From NCBI GenBank assembly GCA_003508835.1, contig PUFA01000034.1:5048501-5112500 (forward strand): a stretch of DNA of 64,000 nt, written 5' to 3'. Of this stretch, positions 1 to 12,202 are shown in pieces. The stretch comes from Eonycteris spelaea (Eukaryota > Chordata > Mammalia > Chiroptera > Pteropodidae). The notes under the pieces were generated by a model. It saw nothing but the letters and a program-made list of their open reading frames with translations. It did not search any database and had not been told where the DNA came from. Position 1 is the first letter of the stretch. Every line of letters begins with the position of its first letter. The translations under genes were made by a program, and so were the position numbers.

Positions 1-36
1 GCTAAGTATTGTTCTATAAATTTTTGTTTCGGTCAT

Positions 37-84
37 GTGTATCTGTGTGTGTGTACCTGTGTGTGTGAGTGTGTGTGAGTGTGT
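37..84. repeat. Degenerate (TG)n microsatellite
   Basis: The run is alternating TG with a few interruptions. It creates a valine- and cysteine-rich frame that should not be read as a protein. Confidence 0.85.
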
Positions 85-90
85 TTACTG

Positions 91-1066
91 GGTCATAATG
101 CAAAGTACACTGTCAAATACATTTGTTTCAGTTGGTCACAGTCAAAAATGTTTGCGAGTTCCTGCCCATCCCCAGCCAGCTCCCTTGGTCTGTTCCACAT
201 CCAGCAGAAAGTGTTCATGCCAGAAATTTCCCCTCCATGGAAACATTCCTGTCTGGTGTCTGCTTCCTTTGGGAACTGCTGATGAACACTGGCTCCCTTT
301 AGAGCTTGTCTGTCTCTGTGTTGACAAACTAACAGGAGCAAGCTTCTATTGGTCCCTGCTGTGTCCTAATCCAATAATTTTCAGCCACCAAAGCCTTTCA
401 ATAAAAATGGACGCAAGGAGCCAGTCCTTGTTCTCAATGTACAATATAAACTTGCATTCAAGAGTTATCTCAGAATTTTGCTATTTGAATAATTGAAGCT
501 TAAACAAACTCTCACACTACATTTCAATTTACTCTCTGCCTGCTCTCATCCCTGCTTTCCCCATTCATCCATTGGCTAGCTTTGGATAGTCTTTGTCATT
601 CAGTTTCCAAAGACCAGTTGGCCTTAAAGGTTGTATTGGTGAAGCCACCCAAGCTTTCAAGGTCATAAGGAAGAAAAATACAAATGACTAATGGAAAACA
701 TTTTTAAGCACTTAATAATTTTCAGTTAAGGTAGAAACTGTTTTATATGTGACACAGTAACTCAGAATTCTAGTTCTCCTGCTATTGGAGGATTTCATAA
801 ACCCCTAATTAACAAAATATTTGATCGTCGCTTGTAATTGCAGCCCTGAGCTGAGTGGCCACCTTCTCTGTGTGCCCCTGAGTTTATCCTTTAGAAGAGA
901 GAGTTCGATCAGGTCCTTTCGGGTGCTCTGTGGAGCGTGGAAGTGCTGCCATCTCGGAACTGTCTTCTGTTAAGCCCTTTATCAAAGATGGCTAAGCTCC
1001 ATCCTTATGAAGCAGTCCCTGAGTCTGTCTGCTGGGGTGAGGATCCCCCACCTGGATATTTACCTC
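91..1066. other. Non-coding stretch, nothing recognised
   Basis: No repeat family, RNA gene or protein-like frame is evident. A pyrimidine tract followed by AG near 134 resembles a splice acceptor, but nothing else supports an exon. A 153-codon frame starting at 35 begins inside the TG repeat and shows no domain. Confidence 0.5.
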
Positions 1067-1416
1067 TGTCTGAATTCTGTTCCTAATGCTATAACACATA
1101 CCACAGACTGGGTGGCTTATAAACAAAAGAAATTTATTTCTGCCAATTTGGAGGCTGCAAGTCTAAGATCATGGTCCCCTCTTCCAGGTCAGACTCCTCC
1201 TCATGTCCTCACATGGTGAAAGGAGCAAGGCATCTCTCTCAGGACTCCTTTATAAGAACTCTAATCCTATAAAAGCTTATTATAAGGGAGGGATATTATT
1301 ATGAGGGATCTGCATTCATCACCTAATCACCTCCCAAAGCCCCACCTCCTAATTCCTAGGGGTTAGGTTTCAACATATGAATTGGGGTGGGTGGGTGGAT
1401 TACATTCTGACCAGCA
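1067..1416 (-). mobile_element. Solo LTR, MLT1-like (ERVL-MaLR)
   Basis: Read on the minus strand, this has the order of a MaLR LTR: a TG start, a midpoint with the reverse-complemented TCCTCACATGG block near 1205, and the 3' block for 'CACCCAGTCTGTGG' near 1100 with the AATAAA-type signal beside it. The length, about 350 bp, suits the MLT1 group. Flanking 5-mers ACCTC and CCCTT match at only three positions, so the target duplication is not proven. No internal retroviral sequence flanks it, which suggests an old solitary LTR. The subfamily is not assigned. Confidence 0.8.
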
Positions 1417-1744
1417 CCCTTTCTCATGGGTCTCTGCTGAGGGGTGAACTATCAAACAGAAAAAAGCCAGTTGGTTCGCCAGACAGTGGCAGTCACCAAG
1501 GAGCTACAGATCCCTCCTTCGGTTCATCCAGAGAAAGAGCTCAGTTTGCAAGTGGGAATGAACACTGCAGACCACGGAGACAGGTAAAATCAAGAAACAT
1601 ATAAGCTGGAATGATGAAAGGCTCTGTGAGGTGACTCAGCTAAGACCCAAGGAATGATGGTGGCAGTACTTGAACCTCGATCTTCACCACGACAACAGCA
1701 AGTTCATCTCTTTTCATTCTAATGACAACATTAGAATAGTGTTT
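1417..1744. other. Non-coding stretch, nothing recognised
   Basis: Unique-looking sequence between an LTR and a MIR. Nothing further is supported. Confidence 0.5.
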
Positions 1745-1925
1745 TATAGTTTACAATCGCCGCTAACATGTATTATTTATTTCACCCTCTCCACAACACT
1801 GGGAAGTAATTAGAGGCCTGTTTTATCCAGGTTTTACAAACTAGAGAACAAAAATCTGAGAGATTAAACAATTGCCCCAACATCACAAAGTCCCTTGATT
1901 TCAAAGCAGAAATGCAAATGAGAAG
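1745..1925 (-). mobile_element. MIR-family SINE, degraded
   Basis: The reverse complement follows the MIR 3' half: a block like 'CCTCACAACAACCCTGTGAGG' near 1790, an oligopurine block like 'AAACTGAGGCACAGAGA' near 1840, then 'TTGCCC..CATCACA' near 1875. MIR is an ancient tRNA-derived SINE shared by all mammals, and the heavy divergence fits that age. Confidence 0.72.
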
Positions 1926-2610
1926 CGATGTAAAGTAAAACATCTTGAGAAATATCAAGGGAGCAAGGATACTAGAGTCATGATTGCATTCAAATAGATG
2001 ACAGGTTGATTAAAAAACTCAGAAATGGCAGAAATGGGCTAGGAAAAGAAGGGCTTACATTATCAGTGACCCCAAGGTAGGGGGCCGGTGGAAGAACAAG
2101 TTCAGAACGTGTAGGAGAATAAGGAAAATGACAAATGAGCCACATGCTGGAGAGAAGGCATGGCAGGTGAGCAATCACTCAGGTAATAAATGCTTCAATT
2201 ATTCAATGTCAGTTTGGATTTCTCTCTACTTCCCATGGCAGCCTGATAACAAACCTTTCCAATCAATCTAGCTCTCCTGAAGCACTGTCACCGCTCATTA
2301 CAGGTGGTTGAAACCACAGTCTTACCACTTCTGGGAACTCAGTGGTAATGAGCTAAAGCTTCAGGCCTCTCCTGGGTTCAGCCTCATGCAGAAGCTGTTA
2401 TACTAAAAGCATCTCAGGATCCCAAAGCTGCTCGCTGGGTGATCTGCACCATGCATCTGAATTAACTGGGACCTGAGGAGCCAAGTCCTCAACTATCCAG
2501 CAGATGTTCCCCAAGTGTGATGTCAAGAAATAACAGCACAAGTTCATTATTTCTAAGTATATTAGAAGCAGAGCTACCTCTGGGAGTGGGTGTGTGACAG
2601 GAGTGAGAAG
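1926..2610. other. Non-coding stretch, nothing recognised
   Basis: No family recognised. Short frames on both strands look random. Confidence 0.45.
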
Positions 2611-2616
2611 GGGCTG

Positions 2617-2647
2617 GGTGTGTGTGTGTGTGTGTGCGTATACACAC
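2617..2647. repeat. (TG)n / (CA)n microsatellite
   Basis: About twelve TG units run into CGTATACACACAC, giving a short alternating purine-pyrimidine block. Confidence 0.85.
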
Positions 2648-2944
2648 ACTTGTGCTTCTGTGCATGATTTTAGTGCTATCAAATGTTTTTAGTTTGAGAA
2701 AAAATGCAAAATTAACCTTAGAAAGTTAAACAAAAAGAGTAGATTGCAAATGAAAGGCAAGGTTAAAAAATTAATTGTAGAGTGTGCGAGAGAGCAAGTT
2801 CATACTGGCCCAGGTGCATCTGGGCAGCTCTCTGTCTTCTTGAATGGATGGGGCCTGAACTGATGAGACTCTTCATTTTCTGTGGACAGCGTATGGGAAA
2901 AGCGATCCTTATTAGAATGTAGAAAACTTACATTTTTGGTTCCC

Positions 2945-3180
2945 TATTCACTCATTCACTCATTCGTTCTTTTTTACTCAATTAACCAATATTTAATGAA
3001 AGCCTACTATGTGCAGACACATCTCTATAGGGAACAAGAGAGACAGAGTCCCAGCTCCAATGAAGCTGGCATTCAAATGGGAGGTATAATTAATAAATAA
3101 TAAGCAACACGGCATGAGAGGGAAGTACTATGGAAAAAATAAAGCACAGTAAGTAGTTTTGTCTAGAGAAGCCTCTCAAG
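2945..3180 (-). mobile_element. L2 LINE 3' end
   Basis: The sequence opens with the reverse complement of the L2 tail (CATTCACTCATTCGTT), then an AATATTTAATGA block and 'CCTACTATGTGC'. The body of the L2 3' UTR follows (reverse-complement landmarks 'CCAGCTCCAATGAAGCTGGC' and 'ACTATGGAAAAAATAAAGC'). L2 is an ancient non-LTR element. Only the untranslated end is preserved, with no coding sequence. Confidence 0.8.
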
Positions 3181-3187
3181 AATGGGG

Positions 3188-3833
3188 TGGGAGGCTGAAT
3201 TCTGAGATGGCCCAAGATCCCTTCCGCCTGATACACACGCCCTGGATAATCCCTCCCCTTGAGTGCTGATGAACCTGGTGGAAATGATGGGATTTCATTA
3301 CATGTATTATGTTACATTACATGGCAAAATGGATCTCACAGTGTAATTATGATTCCTAATCAGTTGACTTTGAGTCAATCCAAAGGGATGTTTTCCTGCA
3401 TGAATTTGACCTATTCAGGTGAACCCTCTAAAAGGGTCCAGGCCTTCCAGAAGTCACAAGTCTTCTCTTGTTGGCCTAGAAGAAAGCAAACAGCCATGTT
3501 TTCAACCATCCATGGAGGGGGCTGAATTAACTAGGTCCTGAGCGTAGCCCCTAGTGGTTGTGAGCTACCTTGGTTGGCAGATTGTTTAAAAAGGGGGCAG
3601 GGGACCTCTATTCTACAACCATCAGGCCTGAGATCTTGGAGAGGACACCAAACTCAAGATGAGATCACACAGCCGCTGACACTTTGGTTTCGGTCCTGTG
3701 AGACCCTGAGCAGAGAGCCCGGTGACATTGTACCTGGACTTGGGACCTACAGAAACTTTGGGTCATAAATGAGTGTTGTTTGAGGTCACAGCATTTGTGG
3801 CAACTTGTTGTGAAGTGACAGAAAACTAACACA
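3188..3833 (+). mobile_element. MLT1-like LTR (older MLT1 subfamily)
   Basis: The plus strand shows the order of an older MLT1 LTR: 'GCTGAATTCTGAGATGGCC' near the start, 'GACCTATTCAGGTGAACCC' near 3408, 'CCTGTGAGACCCTGAGCAG' near 3694 and the end block 'ACAGAAAACTAACACA' up to 3833. At about 646 bp it is long for MLT1, so a small insertion or two overlapping pieces is possible. Flanking 5-mers do not match. No intact gene is carried. Confidence 0.72.
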
Positions 3834-5569
3834 GCATTGTGTCAGCAGTTACCAATTTTGCTTTCTCAACAGGCGCCAAACAACTTGTTAATACTCTTGC
3901 CAAATCCCACCTCTCAGGCTCCCAGAATTTCACTTTCAAGGAAAAGGCAGAGAAGGCAGAAGACACAGATGAGATATCCTTTCTATAATTACATTGGAAA
4001 ATACCTGGCAGCCAGATGATGGGTCTTTATTGGAGCCACACCCTCTCCTTGCTCAACAAGCCTGGCTCACCATCTCATGAGGACTGGGCTGGCCCCCAAA
4101 CACAGGGAATACAATAATGCCACACAGACACTACCTCCTGCCTTGAAGAGGTGAGTTGGCTTTCTTTGTCTCAAAGCTTCTTAGTGTAGTGACATTTTAT
4201 GGCTCTTTATGCAGCCCATTACCCCGCAAAAGAGAGGACAACAGAAAATGAATATTTGATTGGTTCCCAAACAGTGGGCATAGCCTGAAGTAAAAATAAA
4301 TGTTCTATGGCATTCATCTTTATAAAACACATTCTCTCTAACCATAAAAGGGATCCAAATATTCATCTTTTTACATGTCTCTCAGCAGTGATGATAGTAA
4401 ATAATTGTGGTCAGATGTTTAGATGGCCTTTGTACTGGGAAAATTTTGCTCAGGTAGTGACAATTTTCTCTTATACAAAGGAATATTATGAACACACTGA
4501 TGGGGACCTTCTTCATTTCAATATTGCTGTTAGAGTTTTCTCTGTCAGACAAAGACTGAATTTATCTTTTATTTTTTTGGAATGATTTAGGATTTTCTGC
4601 AAAATGTTGAGTTTTAGAGTCTCACTATCTCAGGAAAAAACATAAAACAATCAGTTAAATGTCTCAAACATTAAAAATTAATTTTTCTGCAAACAAGTTG
4701 CAAATGACATCGAGAGTTTGCAAAGGACATTGGGTGTGTGTGAGGTTGGGGTACCACTGACTGACTGGCTATGGCTATGACAGGATTATCCAAGAAAGTG
4801 ATAAAACAAAGAAACAAATGAAAAACCAGAACAGGCAAGTCAAGGGAGAAAAAGTAGTTCCAGAAGGCATTCGCATTGCAGAATGGGTTGAAGATTTAGC
4901 TGAGACAGATTTTGATTTTTTATGGTATATCTGATCCATTTACTGGACTCCTTTTAGTAAATGTTCTAAGAGAGGCCCCTGGGACCTGGCCTGTCATCAG
5001 ATATGTGGCTTGAACGAACATTACATTCTCCCTGCAGTGCTGAGCTGTCTCAGGCAGGGTCACCCTAGGGACACAGACTTAAACTGCTAGAGGTCATGCT
5101 AGAGTTTGGCCAAGTCTCTTTGTGCAAGTGCTCAGACAGCGCTGTTTCGTGCCTACCTACTTAGAGAACTCTCAAGATGCCTGTGAACTAAAAGGAGGAG
5201 GCAGGGACAGGAGGCAGAGCGGTCACTGCACGAGGCAGGTCTGACACAAACGTGATGCAGGGGACAGGGGAGGAAGGAGGGGTGAGTGGAGCACTGTCAG
5301 ACTGCTGAATCAGTCTAAGAAGGTTCTGACCAAACCGATGGGGAACCCTCAAAAGTCACCGAAGTCCTCAAAGTTGTGATTAGAGTGCCCCCATCCCCCA
5401 AGACAGGGCCTGTCCTAGTGCCCTCGCTATGGTCGCGGCTGGGATCGACTCGTGGGAACTGAGGCCTCAGTGTGAACATGATGGTGGATCCAGGAGGAAT
5501 GACAGCTGGGGCTGTAGCCAACTATTGTCCCCGAAGCAAAAAAGTCCAAGTAGTGTGTTTTCACGGCCA
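3834..5569. other. Long non-coding stretch, mostly unrecognised
   Basis: A short piece near 4105-4150 could be a remnant of an L2 3' UTR but is too short to call. The rest matches no family I can name, and the frames on either strand show no protein-like composition. Confidence 0.4.
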
Positions 5570-5945
5570 CCACACCTCCTTACTGTCCCTCGGTACTCCG
5601 GGGTCATTCCGGTCCCAGGGCCTCTGCACTTCCGTTTTCTCTGCCCATGCGCTGACCCCCTGCAGAACTCCTTCACACTGGAGAGGCCTCAGGCTGTACT
5701 CAAAAGTCTGTCCCAGGGAAGTCCCCACCCACCCTGTCAAATGTCACCAATGTCCCGTATATCGCTTTTCTGATGTATTTTTCCCTTCCTTAGCACTTAC
5801 GAGCATTTAAAATACATTTCATTGTTATTTGCCTGTGCCCGTCCCACTAGATTATAAGGGGTCTGTGTTGGGTTATGACTTTATTCTCATCACCTAGAAT
5901 GGTATCAGAACCATAGTCAGTGCTTAATAAATGCTTGCTCAGAGA
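5570..5945 (+). mobile_element. L2 LINE 3' end
   Basis: Successive blocks follow the L2 3' end on the plus strand: 'CAGGGCCTCTGCACTTCC' near 5617, a 'GGAAGTCCCCACCCACCCTG' region near 5718, a T-rich block around 5780, 'CCCACTAGATTATAAGGG' near 5844, and the tail 'CAGTGCTTAATAAATGCTTG' ending near 5938. The 114- and 112-codon frames across it are by-products of the repeat. Confidence 0.82.
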
Positions 5946-8277
5946 GCTAAGTTTGAGGAAAGCAACGTGACTGGCTTCTTCACCTCAGAACCTTCTAGTC
6001 TTCCTTCTGTAGCTTGGTAAAAGTAAAGTGGATCTCAAATAGTGTTGGCATGGGGTTATTTACGGACTAAAAACTTTGTGTCCAAAGCTGAATTTTTCAT
6101 TTCTGGTTTTTAATCTTCAAAGCTGCCTTACCAATTAAGCAAATGTTAAACTCCCACTTAATGAAACAGCTAAGTATCAGGTAATTTCTAGAATTGAGAC
6201 TGTCTATGGAAATGACTTGAGACTCTAAAACCTACATCCATTAGAAATCTTATTCTAGAATTATTCCAGAATTTCTCTTTCCTTTGATGTTAGGGGTCAG
6301 AGACAGTGTGGGGAATGTAGTTTCAAGATGGTTACTCGGTTTTACTCTTAGTTTGCATTTCTAGGTTTGCTAGGCTTTGCACAACCTTGTTTGATAGGTT
6401 GTAAAAAAAAAAATGATAAGACTTAAGAGACCTGAGCAATTATTCCATAGAGTAATATTTTATGTCCATTGCTACTTGCAACTTTTGGATCATCATCAGG
6501 GTTCAAATTATGGTTCCATCCGGAGTTCAGAGAATAATCGCACTGCTGACTGGCCAAGATAATTGATGAGAATGAAAATTAAAAAAAAAAAAAAATCCCA
6601 GAACAGTTGGAAGAAATCTTTTTCTTCTTCCCAATTTCCAGAAGAAAAGATGGAGAGAAAAACAATGACCTCTGAAAGAAAATACTTCTCTTTCAGATTT
6701 TATTTTCAACTTCCATAGTAGAATGGTACCAAGACAATAAATAAAATATGTTTGACATGTATACTGCCAGTCTGTTTATGAATCCCGATTTTATCACAAC
6801 CCAAACAGATAAATAACAGAAGCCCATAATGCTTGTCTCTAAAATAGTAGTTAAACTGAAACTCAGTATGCAGGAACCAAAAGATGAATGGTCTTTCATA
6901 AACATGTTTTTATAACATAATCTGCTCAGATAAACAACTGGGAGTACATCCTTTTGGGATTCTTGTTAGCCAGGATTGTCAGAGCTACAATGAATGGATT
7001 GTGTTTCAGCATTATTTCTCAATTTTGTGCTGTTTGGAGGAAATATGTAAATGAACAAGACATTCTGTTCTTTTTGGGACCCAACAGAGAGTTCTTAAAG
7101 TAGGCCAATTTGGCAAATTAGGAAATAGAATTCCTTCAAAGGACTACAAATGAAGTCTAGTAAGAGATATTGTAAAGACAGCAGGGTTTTTTTTTTTCCC
7201 TCCTCTTTTAAAATTTCTATATTTGGATCAAACAAGGAATGAGCATTCCCCTTTGATTAAAATCCTGTCTAGAGCTTCCAGCTCTTTTCCAGCCGCTTCT
7301 TCGCTTCTCTTGCGGTCATCAGACAGAAAAGTTAGAAAACAGGTCTGCCTTGTGGAAGAAGCGTTCAGCAGGCAGCGAGAAGAGACTCAGCAGTAAGTCT
7401 TAATTCGGGTAATATTTCCACATGTCTGGCAAACGCCGTTGGAAGGCCAGGAGTCCAGACAGTTTGAAGCAGGTGCTTCAGCATGTGCCTCACTTTCATA
7501 TTCTCTTTGGCTTCTTTGCATCAGATTGATGTGCTCATTTCGTACATACTAATTTTTCATGAGCTGAACTTGGCCTGAGGGTAAGGAGGTGCTTTTGGCT
7601 GGAGACAGCCGGGAATGACTATGGGAGTCAGATATAATTCATGTGCAGAGACAAATACAAAACGCTTGCCTTGCAAAGAGCTTAAAAATCTGGTTTTGTA
7701 ACTCATAAGAACTGGTTGCTTTCTTAAATTCTAACTCTTAAGAAAAAACTAAAAATTAATTATAATGTTGCCTGAGAATTTCAACTTTTACTCATTACAC
7801 TAAAAATCTCAAGTACTCTTTAATATTTGATATATGAATACTTCTGTGTTCTAACATCTAGTCACTTTTTTTGTACAATAAATATAATGTACTGAGAAAT
7901 TTATAACACTTTCTTTAACAAATATTTTGGCTATCTAATTGATACTCCCCCTTTTTTCTATTTAAGGAGACATATTAATAGCCATGTCTTAGAATAATAT
8001 TTTACTCATGGTTTCATTTAAACTGGAGGTGATATTTGTTATTGATGTCCCAATAACAATTTTATGAACATTTATGTCACTTGTTTTGTTCTTCCTGTTC
8101 TGCCTGGTTCTGACCCTCAACAATAATTTTATTACAGCTGACTATATAAAGAGCCCAGCTCTTGGGCTTTTGAACCTGCCTCATTAGTTTGTGATTTAGA
8201 CAAGTGTTCACATAAGGGTAACAGAAACTCACCTCAAATTATATTTTCTTTTCAATACTGATAAACTTGAAGGTATT
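5946..8277. other. Long stretch without recognised repeats
   Basis: This is one of the largest pieces with no identifiable transposon. It contains A and T homopolymers near 6400, 6580 and 7186, and a candidate exon/donor context around 7300-7397. No coding gene is supported. Confidence 0.45.
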
Positions 8278-8280
8278 CTT

Positions 8281-8323
<43 letters not shown>

Positions 8324-8407
8324 CTTGCTTACTTACTTATTTATCTATTTATCTATTTATCTATTTATTTATTTATTTATCTATCTATCTATTTATTTAT
8401 TTATTTC
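8278..8407. repeat. (TTTA)n compound microsatellite
   Basis: About 130 bp are made of TTTA units with interspersed CTTA and TCTA variants in blocks. Arrays like this often grow from the A-rich tail of a retroelement, which would lie on the minus strand to the right. No SINE body is recognisable there. Confidence 0.95.
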
Positions 8408-10737
8408 TGCGGCCACATACCAGCACACTTAAGCTAAATTTTGGTCATGCTATTTATAGTTTTTAGCTTCTCATTCTTAATCTCCTCTCTGAAGAAACTA
8501 TGTGAATGAGCTTAAAACAATATGGGTATCAGTGATGAAACCAGCCCAGGAAGAGCATGTGTACAAAATAAGTAGTGGACATGTCTTCCCCAACTTAAGG
8601 AAAAAAAAAAAAACAGGTAGAATTTGGTTAGAGAGGGAGAAGGGGAAATAATTGATGCACAAAGGTCTATAAGTATGTGTGTGTGTGTATTTAGATTTTT
8701 GGCTTCAGACTTGTGCTACTCGGACCACTGGCTACCCAGAAGTATTGGAAAAAAATAAAGGATCTTTTTTTGCCTTTCAGGAAAGATCACCAATTCTGAT
8801 TACAGAGAATTAAGAAGACCAGAGTTAAAGGTGGCACCATCTTTGTGTCACCTGTCATAGTCTTGTCAACGGGTGCACTTGGTGGTCTGAGCCAAGCCCT
8901 ATGTCTACTTATCTAAAATTCATGTTCCTGTCCATCTCAGCCACGTCTGATGACTTGAAGTCAGATCCAGACAGCTTTATGAAGAGCTAACTTCTTGCAT
9001 GTGTCCACCTTTTATTCAGAATTTTGCGAGTTGATCTTGACATCTCTTTCAGAGTTTACTCCCTTCCTGGCGCCACCTGGTTTTTATAAATGATATGTTG
9101 ATGCCAGTCTGTTTATAAAATAACCCTCCTACCTCTCCATTTTCTGATTTGCAAGATTATAGAACTCTCTGACTCAAAACCTATTGATTTTTGGATTTTA
9201 TGAACATAACCCTCTCTAAATTAATTGACGTAGCAGCTAAAATCCTTTGCTTTAGTACCTTGTTTATGCGGCATTCTCATAAGTCTAACAGATCTTTTTG
9301 ATTCTGTAATGTTGCACAGATAGCAAATCATGTTCTGTGAACTGGAAGAAGATCAAACTGACCTTGGCAGCAAAATTATGCTGAGGAGTAATGGTGAACA
9401 TGATTAGTGCAATACATTCAACCAAATCAGGGTAAGTCTCGAATGCTAGGCTTAGAAGTCCAAATTTTGTCCTAGAAAGAAGGAGGATGACAGAATGAAA
9501 CCAAAGTTTTTGGAAAGTTTAGCTATCTGTCTGACACAGGAGAGCAACAGCAGAGACATCAGCATAGAGACTAGGTGATTTATTCTATAAATGCAAATTT
9601 GGGGAAGTTGTTTCTGTTGTTTTAGCACCTTAATCTCTAAAACTAAAGGTTTGAATCAGATTTATTTCCAAGCTCCTTTACAGAATCCAGTAACTATATT
9701 ACAGATTATCCTCAATAAGGTCACAGTATCATTAATCGAGCTCCTGATTTGGATAGAGATAAGTGTGTAAGTAGATACTGCATTTAGAAAGAAGAGCAGA
9801 AGGAATCTTAAAAAGCAGAGAAAGACACAAAACCCGTTGTGTCAAAATGCTCTGTTGATGGATTTACCTGATGTAATAATTGGTGCATCCAAAATCATCA
9901 CCTCTAAGTTGGTTTAACTTCAGGGAAGTTTTATAAGCAAAACCCAATGCACTATTGTAAGAATAGTGATTAGTCACAGTGACTTTTCAGGGATGAGTCA
10001 CTGTAATTACAGGTCTCATGGGCGTTCTGGCTGAATCTGAGTGGCATAAAGTAAGTATTCTTACTGACCGAAGGTACATTTTGGTGATTGCTAAAACCTA
10101 TATAATTTCTGTAATTATTATTATTGCTGTTTTGTTTGGTACCATTAGTAGATATTTTCACAACAAATACTTAATAATGTGACCATGGATGAATTACTTA
10201 AATTATTTAGTTCCCCATTTAACATAAGGCGTTTTAGACTAAAATATCTCTTATAGGATTACAATATTATAATTCTAAATTGAGATACTTATTTTCATAT
10301 ATCACAAAAATGTAATTTTTCCAATGGGTACTTTGATCTTTAATGTTGAAAATTCAGACTCTACTTGGGTAAATGGATTTATTGAGAAATTGTTTCAGTT
10401 CTTAAGAGCTTCATCACTTAAAAAACAAAGGTGTGCAAAGGCCACCTGCCTTTTTCTCATATCAGTAAGCCTTATTTTTAAATGTATGGATTCAATACCA
10501 TTTTTTAGAGGACACATTTCATTTCTCATTTGCAGAAACGTCTGATTTTAAACGAAAGCATCTGTGTAATTTCCTCTTACATGAGATGGGAATGATCTGA
10601 TAACTATTTAAAACACCCTTTAAGTTACTTACAAAATACATATTTCATCAATACAATCCTGGATAGTGATTCTTATACACAGTGTTTTGAGAACCATTCT
10701 GCTAAGTAAAAGGACAAGACAAATCTATGCATCTTGA
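8408..10737. other. Long stretch without recognised repeats
   Basis: It holds a short (TG)n near 8673-8689, a poly-A near 8599 and a CTCF-like motif near 9066. A piece near 10660-10700 faintly resembles the end of an MER5-type hAT element but is not called. No protein-coding evidence. Confidence 0.45.
9064..9083 (-). promoter_or_regulatory. Weak CTCF-like motif
   Basis: On the minus strand the site reads AACCAGGTGGCGCCAGG. The 3' half fits the CTCF core AGRKGGCRSY exactly and the 5' half (CCASY) poorly. CTCF is the zinc-finger insulator and loop-anchor protein. Occupancy cannot be inferred from sequence alone. Confidence 0.3.
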
Positions 10738-11314
10738 TGTATCAGTCAGGGTTCTTCAGAGAAACAGAACCAATGGGACAGATAGATAGATACATACATA
10801 CATACATGCCTACATGGATACATGCATGCATACATACATACATACATACGAGAGATGTATTATGGGAATTGGCTCATGTGATTATAGAGGCTGAGATATG
10901 TCATGATACACTGTCCAAGCTAAAGAACCAGGAAAACTGGTAGTATAATTCATTCCAAGTTGGAACTGATGATGTAAAACCCATTCCAAGACCAAAGGCC
11001 TGACATCTGGGAGTGAAGGAAGAGGTTAGATACTTGGGTAAGTCCTATAGTCCAAATGCTTGAGAATCAGAAGTTAGATGCCCAGCTTAAGAAGAGAAAA
11101 TGAGAATTTACCCTTTCTCCACCTTTTTGTTCTATTCAGGCCCTCAGTGGGTTGATGCCCACCCCACTGGAAAGAGTGATCTTCTTTAATGGGTTACTGA
11201 TTCAAATGCTAATCTCTTCCAGAAACACCTTCACAGATACACCACATATAATTTTACCAGCTATCTAGGCATCCCTTAGCCCAGTCAAGTTGACACATAA
11301 AATTAATCATCACA
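10738..11314 (-). mobile_element. Solo LTR, ERVL type (MLT2-like)
   Basis: The left end reads TGTATCAGTCAGGGTTCTTC and the right end is the reverse complement of an LTR that starts 'TGTGATGATTAATTTTATGT' and continues with 'GTCAACTTGACTGGGC'. These ends and the internal blocks ('CAAATGCTAATCTCTTCCAG' near 11205, 'TTCTATTCAGGCCCTCAG' near 11130) match the MLT2 group of ERVL LTRs. The polyadenylation end contains a polymorphic-looking TACA/CATA array. No internal retroviral gene is adjacent. Confidence 0.8.
10786..10850. repeat. (GATA/TACA)n microsatellite inside the LTR
   Basis: GATA units are followed by imperfect CATA/TACA units. It lies where MLT2-type LTRs normally carry a short TA-rich stretch, so it probably expanded in place. 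Confidence 0.88.
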
Positions 11315-11982
11315 CTGAGCAGCTGAACCAACGTCCCTTAAAATTACTGTCAGGTTCTTAACAGCAGATGGAGGCACAAAACCAAGTTCACCACAAGACA
11401 CAGATACACCCCTCTCACTTGTAGGGGGATCCTTTCAAGACCCTAGGGAAAACATAGTAATGTATTCAGATGGTTGCATACAAGTTGTTAATGTGAGATG
11501 TTTAATTCCAATTGTCAAGACTACTGCCTCTTTTTACCTAGCTTACCTTCTGTCATACTTTCCCCGTCTCCTGGAAGAATTAACACGGCGAAGGACATTT
11601 TGAGGATTTAGCTAAGGGCAAATTATTTTGGGGTACATATTATTTGAGTTTGTCACTACGTAGTTATAGTTCCGAGTCATTTCAGGGGTAGAATCATTAT
11701 CAGCTATTCAAAGTGCAAAAATGGCTTCTAGAAATTTTTTTACCATCCACTGTGCCAACAAATTAAGCATCAGGTTATCAACATGCTGGACCAGAATATG
11801 CATGTGAATATGCATGTGAGTCATGTACCTGGCACTATAAAAAAGTAAATAAATAAAGTTGGGGAAACAAGGCTTGGCATTCACAGAGCCTGAAGTTAAT
11901 CTGAATAAAATCCTTTCAGTGATTAGACATGCAAAATTTTAAGCAAGGCATTTATCTCTCATTGACACCTGGTCAAACAGCA
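11315..11982. other. Non-coding stretch, nothing recognised
   Basis: No family recognised. Two partly repeated ATATGCATGTGA units occur near 11800-11820. Confidence 0.45.
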
Positions 11983-11985
11983 TGT

Positions 11986-12018
<33 letters not shown>

Positions 12019-12032
12019 ACACACACACACAG
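11983..12032. repeat. (CA)n microsatellite
   Basis: Roughly 23 CA units with one CACCAC interruption. It dominates the 73-codon frame across it, which is therefore not a gene. Confidence 0.95.
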
Positions 12033-12202
12033 AAATCACACAAAATCATCCGGAACACCTCAATATGAAAGAAACTGGACGGTTTTTCTCAAATTCAACA
12101 ATACTACTAAACATTTTTGTCACATTGCCAATAACAAGTTGCAAAACTAAAAAGCATATTTTCTAAATTTTCCATAATTAAAAAAAAAAAAGTTGATCAA
12201 CC

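Noticed and set aside
8278..8407. TTTA array as a CRISPR-like or satellite array
   Set aside because: Units are 4 bp with no spacers, so it is a simple microsatellite.
8770..8830. Splice-acceptor-like TTTTTTGCCTTTCAG
   Set aside because: Such contexts arise often by chance in T-rich DNA, and no partner donor or conserved exon was seen.
10655..10710. Possible MER5-type hAT terminal sequence
   Set aside because: Only a short GAGAACCATT-like match and no opposite end.
11929..12150. 73-codon frame with a histidine/threonine run
   Set aside because: Produced by the CA microsatellite.
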